From Apophysomyces variabilis (taxonomy: Eukaryota > Mucoromycota > Mucoromycetes > Mucorales > Mucoraceae), in the NCBI GenBank assembly GCA_002749535.1, contig MZZL01000408.1:1169465-1233464 (forward strand): a DNA stretch of 64,000 nucleotides, in the 5' to 3' direction. This document shows positions 54,946-64,000 of the stretch, piece after piece; position 1 is the first letter of the stretch; each line of letters starts with the position of its first letter. Below the pieces are notes generated by a model that was not told the origin of the DNA, ran no database searches, and worked only from the letters and a program-made list of their open reading frames with translations. The position numbers and the translations under genes are program-made.

Positions 54946-56071
54946 TTATTAGAGAAACCGAAGACTGGATAGGAATAAAGAAAGAGAGAGAGAGAGAGAG
55001 ACTGACTATCCGTGTACGTGCGTATGCTCATGCGGGGTTTTCTGAAACTAAGGTGGTTGAAAAATGTACAGCTAGTAACGTGCGGAACCACAACTCGCAG
55101 GCTAGTGACGACTTTCTTAGAAAGACGGTTGCCCTGCACAGCCGGGAAAACTCAGATCCTTCCAAGTTTTTGGAAAATATGATGATCTTTTCGGTTGCGT
55201 ACGAACAAGCTCCGTTTCTTGAAGAATGGAGGTATGACGTAACACACCCGACCACCCACCTTGTTACTTCGAGGGTGTGGAAGAAAGAATCTGATTGTAA
55301 ACCCATAAAATCTATACAGATAAAAGGAATGAAAAAGACAAGACAGCATCCCGTTGCGGTCGATGGCTAATGTTTAAGCTGGTACTTGTTAAAGAGATCA
55401 GCTTGTCTGTTATGACTGATAGGGGTCGCATCAACAAACAGTTAACCCTTTTTTGACGTGTGCTAGCATTGAAGTTACAAGGTGTGTTTCATTGCAGCAA
55501 TGTCAATACAGCGTAGCACTCTTCTTCCTTGATTTTTCCTGCTTTCATACATTGTTTTCAGCTGAACAACGAAACCACCTTGTATTCAACGGAAAGTCAG
55601 CCTATACTTCCAATAGATTTAGTGATCGACTAAAGAAGACTGCATTGACGTTCATTAAGTCAGCTTTGTTCTAGCTATGAGCATAGGGATTATATCGATC
55701 AAAATATTGTTTCATCGCTACCCGTAACAATGTCGTACTGTACTTTATTTCCAAAAATTAAAGTCGCATCTAGCAAATTCACTTGCCGCATTTTGGAAAC
55801 TGGACTTGACGCTAACAAATTACATTAATTGTCGTGCTATAAGAGTTCCAATTGACCACTTCCACTGGACTGCGACTTCGATTTTCGTAGTTTGCGAAAT
55901 TGTTTTTGGGAGATACTGTAAGAGTATATGTTGGCTTTGTTAAATGCTCAGCTTGGAATAGGAATCTATTGAACCTAAAATCCAATTTCTATGAAGGACC
56001 GCCAATGTTAAAGCTAGAAAAGCAGTAACATTGTGCCGCAGTAGTTTAAAGCATCTTATTCTCGGTTCGAC
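54946..56071. other. Divergent intergenic spacer
   Basis: About 1.1 kb between the TVP38 start and the histidine-phosphatase gene. A GA microsatellite lies next to the TVP38 start. A 146-codon frame on the plus strand overlaps the TVP38 start and lacks support. Confidence 0.45.
54983..55001. repeat. (GA)n tract
   Basis: About 19 bases of GA repeat about 40-55 nt upstream of the TVP38 ATG; on its coding strand this is a CT-rich leader, echoing the tract before the FYR gene. Confidence 0.8.
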
Positions 56072-56853
56072 ATGTTGATCACATTAGTCAGACATGCCAA
56101 CACCATTGCAAATAATGAGAAGTGGTTGCAAGGCCAAGTTGGTGAGTATCGATGCGACCAACCGAAAAAGACCGGTCTAACAGGTTCTACATCAAGACAC
56201 TGTCTTGACAGAACAGGGTTTGCTTCAGGCAAAGGCTGTTGGTGAACGTCTGGCTTGTGAATCTTTTGAAAAAGTCTATTGCAGCGACCTGACACGCTGT
56301 AAGCAGGTGCTGTCAATATTCGCTCTATGTATCTTTTATTATCCTAAATGGTTCTTGTTTGTTCTCCCTGAAATCTTAGACAGCCAATGCTATAATGGCC
56401 CATCATCCATCGACGCCTATAGATTATCGACTCGGCCTTCGTGAACGGGATTTTGGTACCTTGTCTAAAAAGCCTATCAAATTTTTAACAACCGAAAGTC
56501 TGCGTCTCAATGTGGATGTGGATGAATTGGTTCGTCGTCATCGGGGCGAAACGGAGGATCAATTTGCGAATCGTCTTATCCAAGTTTATGAAGAGATTGT
56601 AATGGAAGCATTGAATGCAAACTATTCACATATCCTGATCATCACTCATGGCGGACCTCTCCACGTGTTTATGTTATGTTGGGTAAACCGGTTGGGCTAC
56701 AAAGTTGCTGATGGGCAGATCAACCTCCGTCGTTGTGGTAATACTGCTGTTACTCGTATCCGTATCCAAAGTCTTAATCAGGGTCTTATTGAGTTCTACA
56801 ATTCAATGACCCACCTTGATACAACGCAACAAACGGCACCGCCTGAGGTATAG
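56072..56853 (+). CDS. Histidine phosphatase superfamily protein (phosphoglycerate-mutase-like)
   Basis: Three exons. Exon 1 is MLITLVRHANTIANNEKWLQ with the catalytic His in the R-H-A/N motif; exon 2, after an AAG acceptor, has DTVLTEQGLLQAKAVGERLA and VYCSDLTRCKQ; exon 3 has LGLRERDFGTL and, later, ILIITHGGPLHVFMLCWVN, whose H-G-G completes the phosphate pocket with the Glu of RERDFG. The 200-odd residue length and the lack of a mutase-specific insert point to a phosphatase rather than a glycolytic mutase (fructose-2,6-bisphosphatase or TIGAR-like, or a broad-specificity acid phosphatase). The substrate cannot be told from sequence. No transit peptide is evident, so a cytosolic location is likely. 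Confidence 0.9.
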
Positions 56854-57171
56854 ATACCTTTGACCAAAAAAAATAAATAAACATACCTTAACCCCCTGAA
56901 TCGAGAAACTTTTTTTTTGCCAAGTTACAACTTTGTCAGGACGAAACCAACAAAAAGATGACGCTGAATCACGCGCTTGTTTCTTCTATCTGTACAGACA
57001 TGTTCATAAAAGAAGGATTGCGTGACTTAGATCTCTTTGCTTTAAAAAAATGCCCTTTCCTCCACCTAGTGCTTTAGCTTTTCTTTGCTATCTTTTTTTC
57101 TTTCCCCCTTCTCTTTGTCATTTTCTTCTGTTTTCCTTTCTTTCTCCCTTTAAATTCTTCTTTTGTTTGTT
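56854..57171. other. Short spacer, tandem genes
   Basis: About 320 bp between the phosphatase stop and the TBC gene start; the right part (57050-57165) is pyrimidine-rich leader sequence. Confidence 0.45.
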
Positions 57172-59412
57172 ATGGAAACTATTTTTCATTCAGAATATAA
57201 TCAGCAAAACCAATCCAAGACGCTGGACGTCGATGGATCACCGTTTGATCTATCGCATCAAGGGTCGCTTTCTCAAAGTTCAACATCCAGTCCTGAATTA
57301 TCCGATCAGCATTCTTTTGCATCGATCGACACCATGGCTAGCATAGAAGAAGATAAACCGATCAAGCCTTCACGACGTCGAGGGTTTACGGTGACACAAC
57401 ATCCAAAAGCAAGCGATCAGCACCAGGACGAACAGGTGCAGGGAGAGAATAAGAAGGAGAAAATAGAAGAGGAAGAGGAGAAGGAGGAGGTAATGGAGGC
57501 GTCAACAAAAAACAATGTAGGGGAAGATGCAGCACAACAATCAGCAACGACAGCGACGACGACGGATGCGCCGCGACGAGGCATGGTTGACTTACGCGGA
57601 CAGATTCATGGTTTGCGGCAGGATGTCATGAATGATTCAGACTCAGATAATGAATCCATGCCAACCCAAAGTCATCGTTCTACCATGCTATCGATCAATT
57701 CCTTCTTATCCAGCGCATCAAATTATGATCTCTTACTTGAACGCCTAGGTGCTCCAGAAAGTGATCATACGCATCAGACTACCCATTCTCAGACATCCTC
57801 CTCATCCACCCCTCCACAAGAATTGCCAGAAAACGAACCGACCGATGCGAACTTGACAGAGGAGGATATTGACTGGGGTGAGGATAGCAAAAAGAATTTA
57901 GGGTCAAAAGCCTAACTCCTCTTTTTTTTTTTTTTACTCTTTTTATTTTGCTTTTTGGTAGAATTCTGGTCCAAGGTCATTTCCGATTTTGATAGCGTAG
58001 CCAAATCAGAGCCGAAGGCATTATCAGTCCATGTTCAACGCGGAGTACCACCTGCTTTACGAGGAATGATTTGGCAGTTGTTTGCACGATCCAAGGATAA
58101 TCAGTTAGAGGATCTGTATATGCAGCTACTGAAACAAGAATCGGTTTATGAAAAGGCCATTGCACGAGATCTAGAAAGGATCTTTCCTCACCATGATTAT
58201 TTCCAAACAAAAGATGGTCAAGAAGCCCTTTTCAATGTTGTCAAGGCCTATTCCTTGTATGATGCAGATGTGGGTTATAGTCAAGGCATTGCTTACATCG
58301 CCGGTCCTTTGCTGATGAACGTAAGGGAAAGAAAAAGCAAGGCTTGCTTACTGGGATCAAGAAAAACATTAAGACAAAAGAATTTTCATTTGCTTTTTAG
58401 ATGCCCGAGGAAGAAGCGTTCTGTGTACTTGTTCAGTTGATGCGTCGATACAGTTTGCGGGGCCATTTTACGCCCAACATGGATTTGTTACACCAACGAT
58501 TATATCAATTTGACGGTCTGTTGAAAGATCATCTACCCCACATTGCAAGACATTTCGAATCCCAAGGTATCCGTTCGCATATGTATGCATCCCAATGGTT
58601 TATCACCATTCTGGCCTACAAGTTTCCTCTGGATATGGTCTTTCGGATTTATGACGTTGTTTTCGCGGATGGTATCGATATTCTTCATCGCATCTCGCTC
58701 GCATTGATGGAGAAAAACCAGTCAACGATTCTCAGTCTTGATTTTGACGTGTTGATTCATTATCTGAAGAATGACATCTTGGAGACGTATGAGGTAAGAC
58801 CCATTAAAGAAAAGTATTAATGAGTTTTTGTGACACCTTGTTCATCTAAACTTTTTTTCCTTTGATTATGTACAGAGCGATACGACTGGATTGATCCGTG
58901 ATGCATATAAAATTCAGATTGTCCCTAAACGATTTAACAAGTTGGCCAAAGAGTATCAAGCAGAGATGGCCAAGACCAATACAGAGACGGAGATTGTCGA
59001 GTCCTTGCGGAAACAGAACAAGGCCCTTTCCGAAACGATCCGGCAATTGGAGATAACGACAAAGGATCAAAACAAAGAAAACGCGCTGGTCGCGAGTCAA
59101 TTGATTGAGAGCAAGATGGAGATAGCACGGATCAATGATGAGAACGATGCTTTGAGACAACAGGCGCACGATCTGAAGAAGGCGCTTGAAACCTTGCCAA
59201 CGGAACTGGAATCACGTGTACGAGAGGAGATGGAGATCTTGTGCACTAAGAACGCCGCGTTAGTCCAGCGTAACTCGGCATTGGAAGATCAACTTGCATA
59301 CATGGAAAACATGTTGATCGATATGAAGGTCAAGTACGCCGAGAGTGAAAACGACCGTGAGAATCTTCGTCAGCGGTTGGGAGAACTGAAGCGGATGATG
59401 GAGCCAAATTAA
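57172..59412 (+). CDS. TBC-domain Rab GTPase-activating protein (Gyp5/EVI5 type)
   Basis: Four exons. The 245-residue N-terminus is acidic and Ser-rich (METIFHSEYNQQNQSKTLDV; an EEEEEKEEV run). After a GTGAGG donor, exon 2 gives EFWSKVISDFDSVAKSEPKA, VQRGVPPALRGMIWQLFA and the arginine-finger block AIARDLERIFPHHDYF; exon 2 ends with the glutamine-finger region DVGYSQGIAYIAGPLL. Exon 3 adds FITILAYKFPLDMVFRIYDV and DGIDILHRISLALM, and the last exon a long coiled coil (KNAALVQRNSALEDQLAYME). TBC proteins inactivate Rab GTPases on secretory and endosomal membranes; the coiled-coil tail is like Gyp5/EVI5. Both catalytic residues appear intact. Confidence 0.95.
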
Positions 59413-59625
59413 CATGGTCTCCCTCTTTTGGTAATCTGGAAGACAAAAGCGGCTTTCCTTGCGTCTTGCTTCTTCCACCGAGTCAAAATCAAAGAACCTA
59501 TAGCAAAAGTTTTTTCTTCCATGGCAAAATAAAAAAAATACTATACATTCATAAACAATAAACCTGAACTTTTTCCTTCTTCTCCCTTCTTTCCTTTTCC
59601 TCATTCACTTTTGTCTTTGTCCCTC
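59413..59625. other. Short spacer, tandem genes
   Basis: About 210 bp between the TBC stop and the T-protein start; T-rich leader from about 59570, no other feature. Confidence 0.4.
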
Positions 59626-61121
59626 ATGTTGTGTTCCAAGTTGCAAGCTCGCTCATCCCTATGGTTGGGTTCTCTTGTCACGCGCCCACTGACCAAACGG
59701 TTCTATGCTGCTGCAACGGAAGAGGTATAAACAAGTGAAAGGCAAGAAAGAACGAGCACAGAAATTGAGTTGGTTTTTCTTTCTCTCTCTCTTAGACGTT
59801 GAAAAAGACGGCGCTCTATGATTTCCATGTTCAGCATGGTGGTAAGATGGTTCCCTTTGCAGGCTACTCGATGCCAGTTCAATATGCCAACATGGGTATG
59901 TTGGCTTCTCATCTTCATACACGTGAAAAGGCATCTATCTTTGATGTCTCTCACATGCTTCAGACTCGGTAAGTAAAAAAGAAAACAGTGGGGAAGAAGA
60001 GAAAGGAAAGAAAAGGTGTATTGATGGACAAGGAATATGTAGGGTAGTGGGCAAAGATCGTCAAAAATTTTTTGAGACACTGGTGGTCGCAGATCTTCAA
60101 TCGCTTCCTATTGGCCAAGGCACCCTTTCGGTCTTCACCAACGAACAAGGTGGTATTATCGATGATACGATCATTATGCAGCAAGAAGGCCATCTTTATG
60201 TGGTATCCAACGCCGCCTGTGCTGATAAAGATCTGGCTCATATCCGCAAGCACCTGGCTGATTTCCAGAACAAAGGTGGCGATGTGGATTTGCATATCAT
60301 CGAAGATCATTCCTTGATTGCTCTTCAGGGTCCCAAGGCAGCTACAGCCCTTCAGGAATTGATTGGCAAGGATCTGAATGATTTTGGCTTTATGCATGGT
60401 CGTTTTATGGATGTTGCTGGTGTGCCTTGTCACATTGCTCGATCAGGCTACACAGGCGAAGATGGCTTTGAGGTAAAGAAAAAGAGAAAGAAAAAGAATG
60501 GAGAAAAAGAAACCTAATCGTTGCGTTGGATATCTCATCTATTTTAGCTTTCTGTTCCCACATCTGACATTGTCAGTATCACTACCAAATTATTGGCCCA
60601 TCCTGATGTCGAATTGGCTGGCTTGGGAGCAAGAGATAGTCTGAGATTGGAAGCAGGTCTTTGCCTTTACGGTAATGATCTTGATGAGACCACTACACCA
60701 GTTGAAGCTGGTTTGACATGGACCATCGGTAAGCGATTCCTCAGAGAAAAAGAAACAAACACGCTTACGTTTTTTTGATTATCTTGCGTTAGCCAAATCC
60801 CGCCGCGCTACGGGTGGTTTCCTTGGAGCGGAACATATCTTACCACAAATCAAGGGTGGGGTAAGCCGTCGTCGTGTTGGTTTGTTGGTGGAAGGTTCAC
60901 CTGCACGTGCTGGTGCTGAAATCCTTAACAAAGAGGGTGAAGTGATTGGCACAGTGACTTCTGGATGTCCTTCGCCTTGTCTGAAAAAGAACATTGCTAT
61001 GGGCTATGTCAAGAACGGTTTCCATAAGAAAGGAACTGAATTGAGCGTCAAGGTTAGAAATAAGCTGAACAATGCCGTCATCACCAAGATGCCTTTTGTT
61101 GAAGCCAAATATCATAAATAA
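59626..61121 (+). CDS. GCV1: Aminomethyltransferase, T-protein of the mitochondrial glycine cleavage system
   Basis: Five or six exons. The N-terminus [20 protein letters not shown] is a typical basic mitochondrial presequence. Then [30 protein letters not shown] and [82 protein letters not shown] and [11 protein letters not shown]; the C-terminal domain has [15 protein letters not shown] and [20 protein letters not shown]. These are the GcvT/AMT signatures in order. T-protein transfers the one-carbon unit from H-protein-bound glycine to tetrahydrofolate. Introns interrupt at [22 protein letters not shown] and AGLTWTI. Length of about 400 residues is normal. Confidence 0.97.
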
Positions 61122-61423
61122 GCTTTTCCCTTTTCTTTCTCTTGTTTTGTTCCCTTCAGTTTATGTAAACCTTCATTTCGTACTTGTTTGCTTTCTTATT
61201 TTTTCCCTGTCATAATCTAGAAATACACACATTCTTAGAATGGTTCGTCCACTTAACATCGTATTGAAGACATTGTATCGATTTTGATTGGCCAATCTCG
61301 GATTAGGCTTTCTAAGGCGCGGAGGGAACAGGTGACAGGAAATATCTTGTCTGTCCTCGTTTTTCTTTTCTCCAGTGATCTGTATACTCTCTTTTTTATT
61401 TTACCCTTGTTTTTCTTGTCATC
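61122..61423. other. Short spacer, tandem genes
   Basis: About 300 bp between the T-protein stop and CDC73; the CDC73 leader (61360-61420) is pyrimidine-rich. Confidence 0.4.
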
Positions 61424-63170
61424 ATGGATCCATTACGTTTATTACGGGAGTTTACCATGGCAAATAAGCCTGTTATCCTTGTCAACAGCAATGAGGAGAT
61501 CGTGAACAGCGTTGCACAGGCCACAAAAGTATCGTTTGATTCTCATACATTCCCGCGCCAAGCGCCTACTGCCTTTCGGAAAGGTGCTGCCGGAGAAGAT
61601 GTTTACACATTGGACACCTTGATCTTTTTGGTCCAGAATGCCCATCTTGATAACAGTGCTTATTTCAAAGAATGCCGAGCTCAGGATATTGAACACGTTT
61701 CGATCATTGACAAAAAGAAGATCTTGGATTACCTCACGGGCAAAATCGATTCATTACCCAATATTGCTGATGTGAGAACTTCTGGTGAGACAACTCAATG
61801 GCTGCGATGTGGCATGGGATGATAAATGAACCAAAAAGACCTTGTGTGTTAGGGAAACGGCCCCGGGACGAAGATGAGAAAGATTTAGTTCCTGCAGATA
61901 AGAAAGGCAAAACAACAACATCCAAGGCCGATGATGCCGCTTTCGTCAAAGGTGTACTTGCAATAGAACGCGTGCTAAAGACAAAAGAATCAGTGATGCG
62001 AGGCACAAGGGTAAACACACACAAAAAAAAGGGAGGAGGGGATTATGCCCCTTGAGAGATGTTCACGGCATGGCAGAAACTTAATAACATATGGCTATTT
62101 TGGTAGGACTTCTCGAGTGCTATTGCTTTGACACAAAAACTGATATTTGGTAAAGGCGTCGGTCGCAGCTCCTCCAAATCAGGAAGTATGTTAAAATCAC
62201 AAGAGAAAAAGAGAGCGGGACAAGATCCTCAATAACCTTTGTATTTTCCATTCGCTTTGCTTTTTAGGTCGTCATTCCTCCTCTCAACCTTCGCAACATA
62301 CAACTAAACTATCAAGCAAAGGTTTATAAGAAAAAAACAAACGAAAAACTTTCCTGATCGACATTCTCACGCAAATCTATCTTTTTTAACCTCTGTCCAG
62401 ACAAGATTCCATTGATCATTGTACCCGCCGCTCCAACCGCCAAACTTACCCTGTATAATATCAAACAATTTTTGGAAGAGTCAAAGTATGAAAGAGATAA
62501 GGAAACAGCGATAGATGGGAAGCTGATGATGCACACACCTCTTTTCAGGTTTGTAGATTCCCAGACACTGCGTGAATCGGGTGTACGAAAACCTGAACAA
62601 GTAACTGTTGAACGACGCAAACCCGATGGCCAGATTGTGCCTTATCATGTGGTGGACTCTATTGTAAATCTCAAGCAAAGCGACTGGTACAAACCAACTT
62701 CTGCTATGATTTATATCTTAATTTTTTAACCTAAATCAAGGGACCGTGTCTGCTGCGTCTTTGTTACTGGCCAGGCTTGGCAATTCAAAGGTTGGAAATG
62801 GGAACGACCGTTAGAGTTATTCCAACATGGTAAGATCCCAGTTGGCATGTTTTTACTATCAGCAATCGGTCGACATTAAACTGCTTCTTCAGTCAAAGGT
62901 TTTTATCCGAGGTGGGACGGAACTACTGTGGAAGGGCAAGCGCGTAACTGGGCCGTTGCAGATGTAGAGGTTAGTATCGCTGAGATACAAAAACAGAGAG
63001 AAGAGGAAAACAAGGGTTGGGTTTCTTGTCAAAACAGTTTGGCTGACATATATTCTCTTTTCCCTCAGATCAACCGGAATTGGCGACATATGGACCGTGC
63101 CAGCGTGGCACAATTGTGGGATCAGATAGATAGATATAACGCAAATCACAAGTCATTTCTCAACTATTAA
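61424..63170 (+). CDS. CDC73: Cdc73 (parafibromin), Paf1 complex subunit
   Basis: ATG 61424 gives MDPLRLLREFTMANKPVILV; exon 1 continues EDVYTLDTLIFLVQNAHLDN and KKKILDYLTGKID. The first intron runs from about 61785 to 61851 (TCTG-GTGAGA to TTAG); the next exon gives KRPRDEDEKDLVPADKKGKT, then DFSSAIALTQKLIFGKGVGR and a Ser/His/Gln linker. The C-terminal half is the Ras-like Cdc73 domain: DKIPLIIVPAAPTAKLTLYN, YHVVDSIVNLKQSDW, CCVFVTGQAWQFKGWKW and INRNWRHMDRASVAQLWDQI, ending NANHKSFLNY. Cdc73 is a nuclear subunit of the Paf1 complex, which couples RNA polymerase II elongation to histone modification. The central low-complexity part is shorter than in animals. Confidence 0.95.
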
Positions 63171-63396
63171 TTCGTGCACCATAAAAACAAAAGAAGGATT
63201 AAGTACTCTTGTCGGTATTTATTGTCGATTACCATCTTAGGGTCGAAACGGATTTAAGTCAATAAATCTGTCTTTCTATACAGAACGGTTTGACGGTTTG
63301 GATATAAGAATACAACAGTAAATGAAAATGAAATAGTCTGTATTTCTTTTTTGGAATCATGTAATTGGTAGGAAGGTAGAGGATGATCTTTTTTTT
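63171..63396. other. Short convergent spacer
   Basis: About 225 bp between two convergent stop codons; nothing recognised. Confidence 0.4.
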
Positions 63397-64000
63397 TTAA
63401 TTCAGTAATGGCTGTCGTTGGCCTTCATCGTCGTCTTCTTCTCGTTCTTCAAATTGAGCGCTCTTCTTTCGTCTTGCACCACAGCAGCAGATCACATAAG
63501 TAAACAGGGACCAGATATCGAGCAGGATGCGTTTGATGTCACCGAACAGGCTCGCACGGGCATTGATGATGCGTTCTGGGCGGAGTCTGTGACGGTTGTC
63601 GATCATGATGCGAATGCAGACCTTTTTGGAATTAGTTTAGAATAGACTTTTTCTCTTTGGCTATGGATGTTTGGAACTTACCACCACCGCACTCAATACA
63701 CCCAGGGCTGTACTGGCCGAAATCAAAAACATAATCACTTGTTGATATCGCACCGCGTTCATGACGTTAGATCCCGCCAGAATCTGACCTGTCATCATGC
63801 CAGGGATGGAGATCAACCCAATCACAGACATTTGGTTGATGGTCGGCAACATGGCCAATCGAACCGCTTCCACAGCAATAGATTGCCCGGCTTCCCACCG
63901 GCTCGCACCAAATGCCAGGTATGTTTCAATTTGTTCTTTGTGGGTACCCACACTCGAAAGACAACTGCTGAGGGCCACTGCCATGCCACTCATCAGATTA
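63397..64000 (-). CDS. UPF0014/FetB-type membrane protein (partial, C-terminal part)
   Basis: The gene runs in from beyond the right edge. Reading from the edge: SSVGTHKEQIETYLAFGASR, then RLAMLPTINQMSVIGLISIP and GMMTGQILAGSNVMNAVRYQ, with a following hydrophobic helix (IMFLISASTALGVLSAVVV). These are signature blocks of the UPF0014/FetB/ALS3 family of ABC-type permease-like proteins. After an intron, a last exon adds a cytosolic tail of about 75 residues (RPERIINARASLFGDIKRIL, CCCGARRKKSAQFEEREEDD) ending RQPLLN. Bacterial FetB exports iron; plant ALS3 is linked to aluminium tolerance. The substrate here is unknown. The N-terminus is outside the window. Confidence 0.88.

Noticed and set aside
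54930..55370. 146-codon plus-strand ORF
   Set aside because: Begins without ATG, overlaps the TVP38 start on the other strand and includes a GA microsatellite; looks like chance.
61740..61860. Apparent frameshift in CDC73 after exon 1
   Set aside because: Explained by an intron (GTGAGA to TGTTAG) that restores the frame and gives a normal Cdc73 sequence.

Overview
The window is nuclear DNA of a filamentous early-diverging fungus, most likely Mucoromycota and probably Mucorales. This is inferred from short GT-AG introns (about 50-100 nt, often with a TGAC/TAAT-like branch site), compact eukaryotic genes on both strands, AT-rich spacers, and the fungal character of several families (DUF2433, Rit1, Syt1-type Arf-GEF, a fungal CSL factor). 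I see no transposons, rRNA, convincing tRNA genes, CRISPR arrays or prokaryotic operons. About 30 protein genes are supported, almost all by reassembling exons by hand so that reading phase closes across each intron.

Left third (0-24 kb): a DUF2433 phosphoesterase-like gene; RPL6; a tiny APC13-like ORF; a tail-anchored coiled-coil protein; a single-exon CSL (CBF1/Su(H)/Lag-1) transcription factor; a Sec7-PH Arf exchange factor; a sugar transporter; a small ORF of unknown function; a PIG3-like quinone oxidoreductase; RPL12; and a probably myristoylated EF-hand protein of the neuronal-calcium-sensor type with a long low-complexity tail.

Middle (25-46 kb): a DENND11/Anr2-type DENN protein; a conserved protein I cannot name; a small acidic/basic ORF; RIT1 (initiator-tRNA ribosyl-phosphate transferase) arranged head-to-head with a METTL16-type U6 snRNA methyltransferase; TRAPPC12; a coiled-coil SP-rich protein; a LigB-type extradiol dioxygenase; and a protein that appears to join a SAM-like helical region to a C-terminal Rieske [2Fe-2S] module.

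Right third (46-64 kb): a FYRN/FYRC chromatin protein with an unfamiliar N-terminal region, a MATE transporter with C-ending codon preference unlike its neighbours, a BRI3-like membrane protein tail-to-tail with a TVP38/TMEM64 protein, a histidine phosphatase, a TBC Rab-GAP, the mitochondrial glycine-cleavage T-protein, CDC73 of the Paf1 complex, and the C-terminal part of a UPF0014/FetB-type membrane protein cut by the right edge.

There is no operon-like pathway. Functional themes recur by chance or loose clustering: membrane trafficking (Arf-GEF, DENN, TRAPPC12, TBC, TVP38), RNA modification (RIT1, METTL16) and transcription/chromatin (CSL, FYR, CDC73). Gene-poor spacers of 1.2-2.9 kb (11.6-13.1, 14.8-17.2, 38.8-41.7, 50.7-53.4 kb) hold only short unsupported ORFs. 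The points most worth a second look are the SAM-like/Rieske architecture, the N-terminal region of the FYR protein, the RIT1-METTL16 divergent promoter with an E2F-like inverted repeat, and splicing oddities in RPL12 and the coiled-coil gene.
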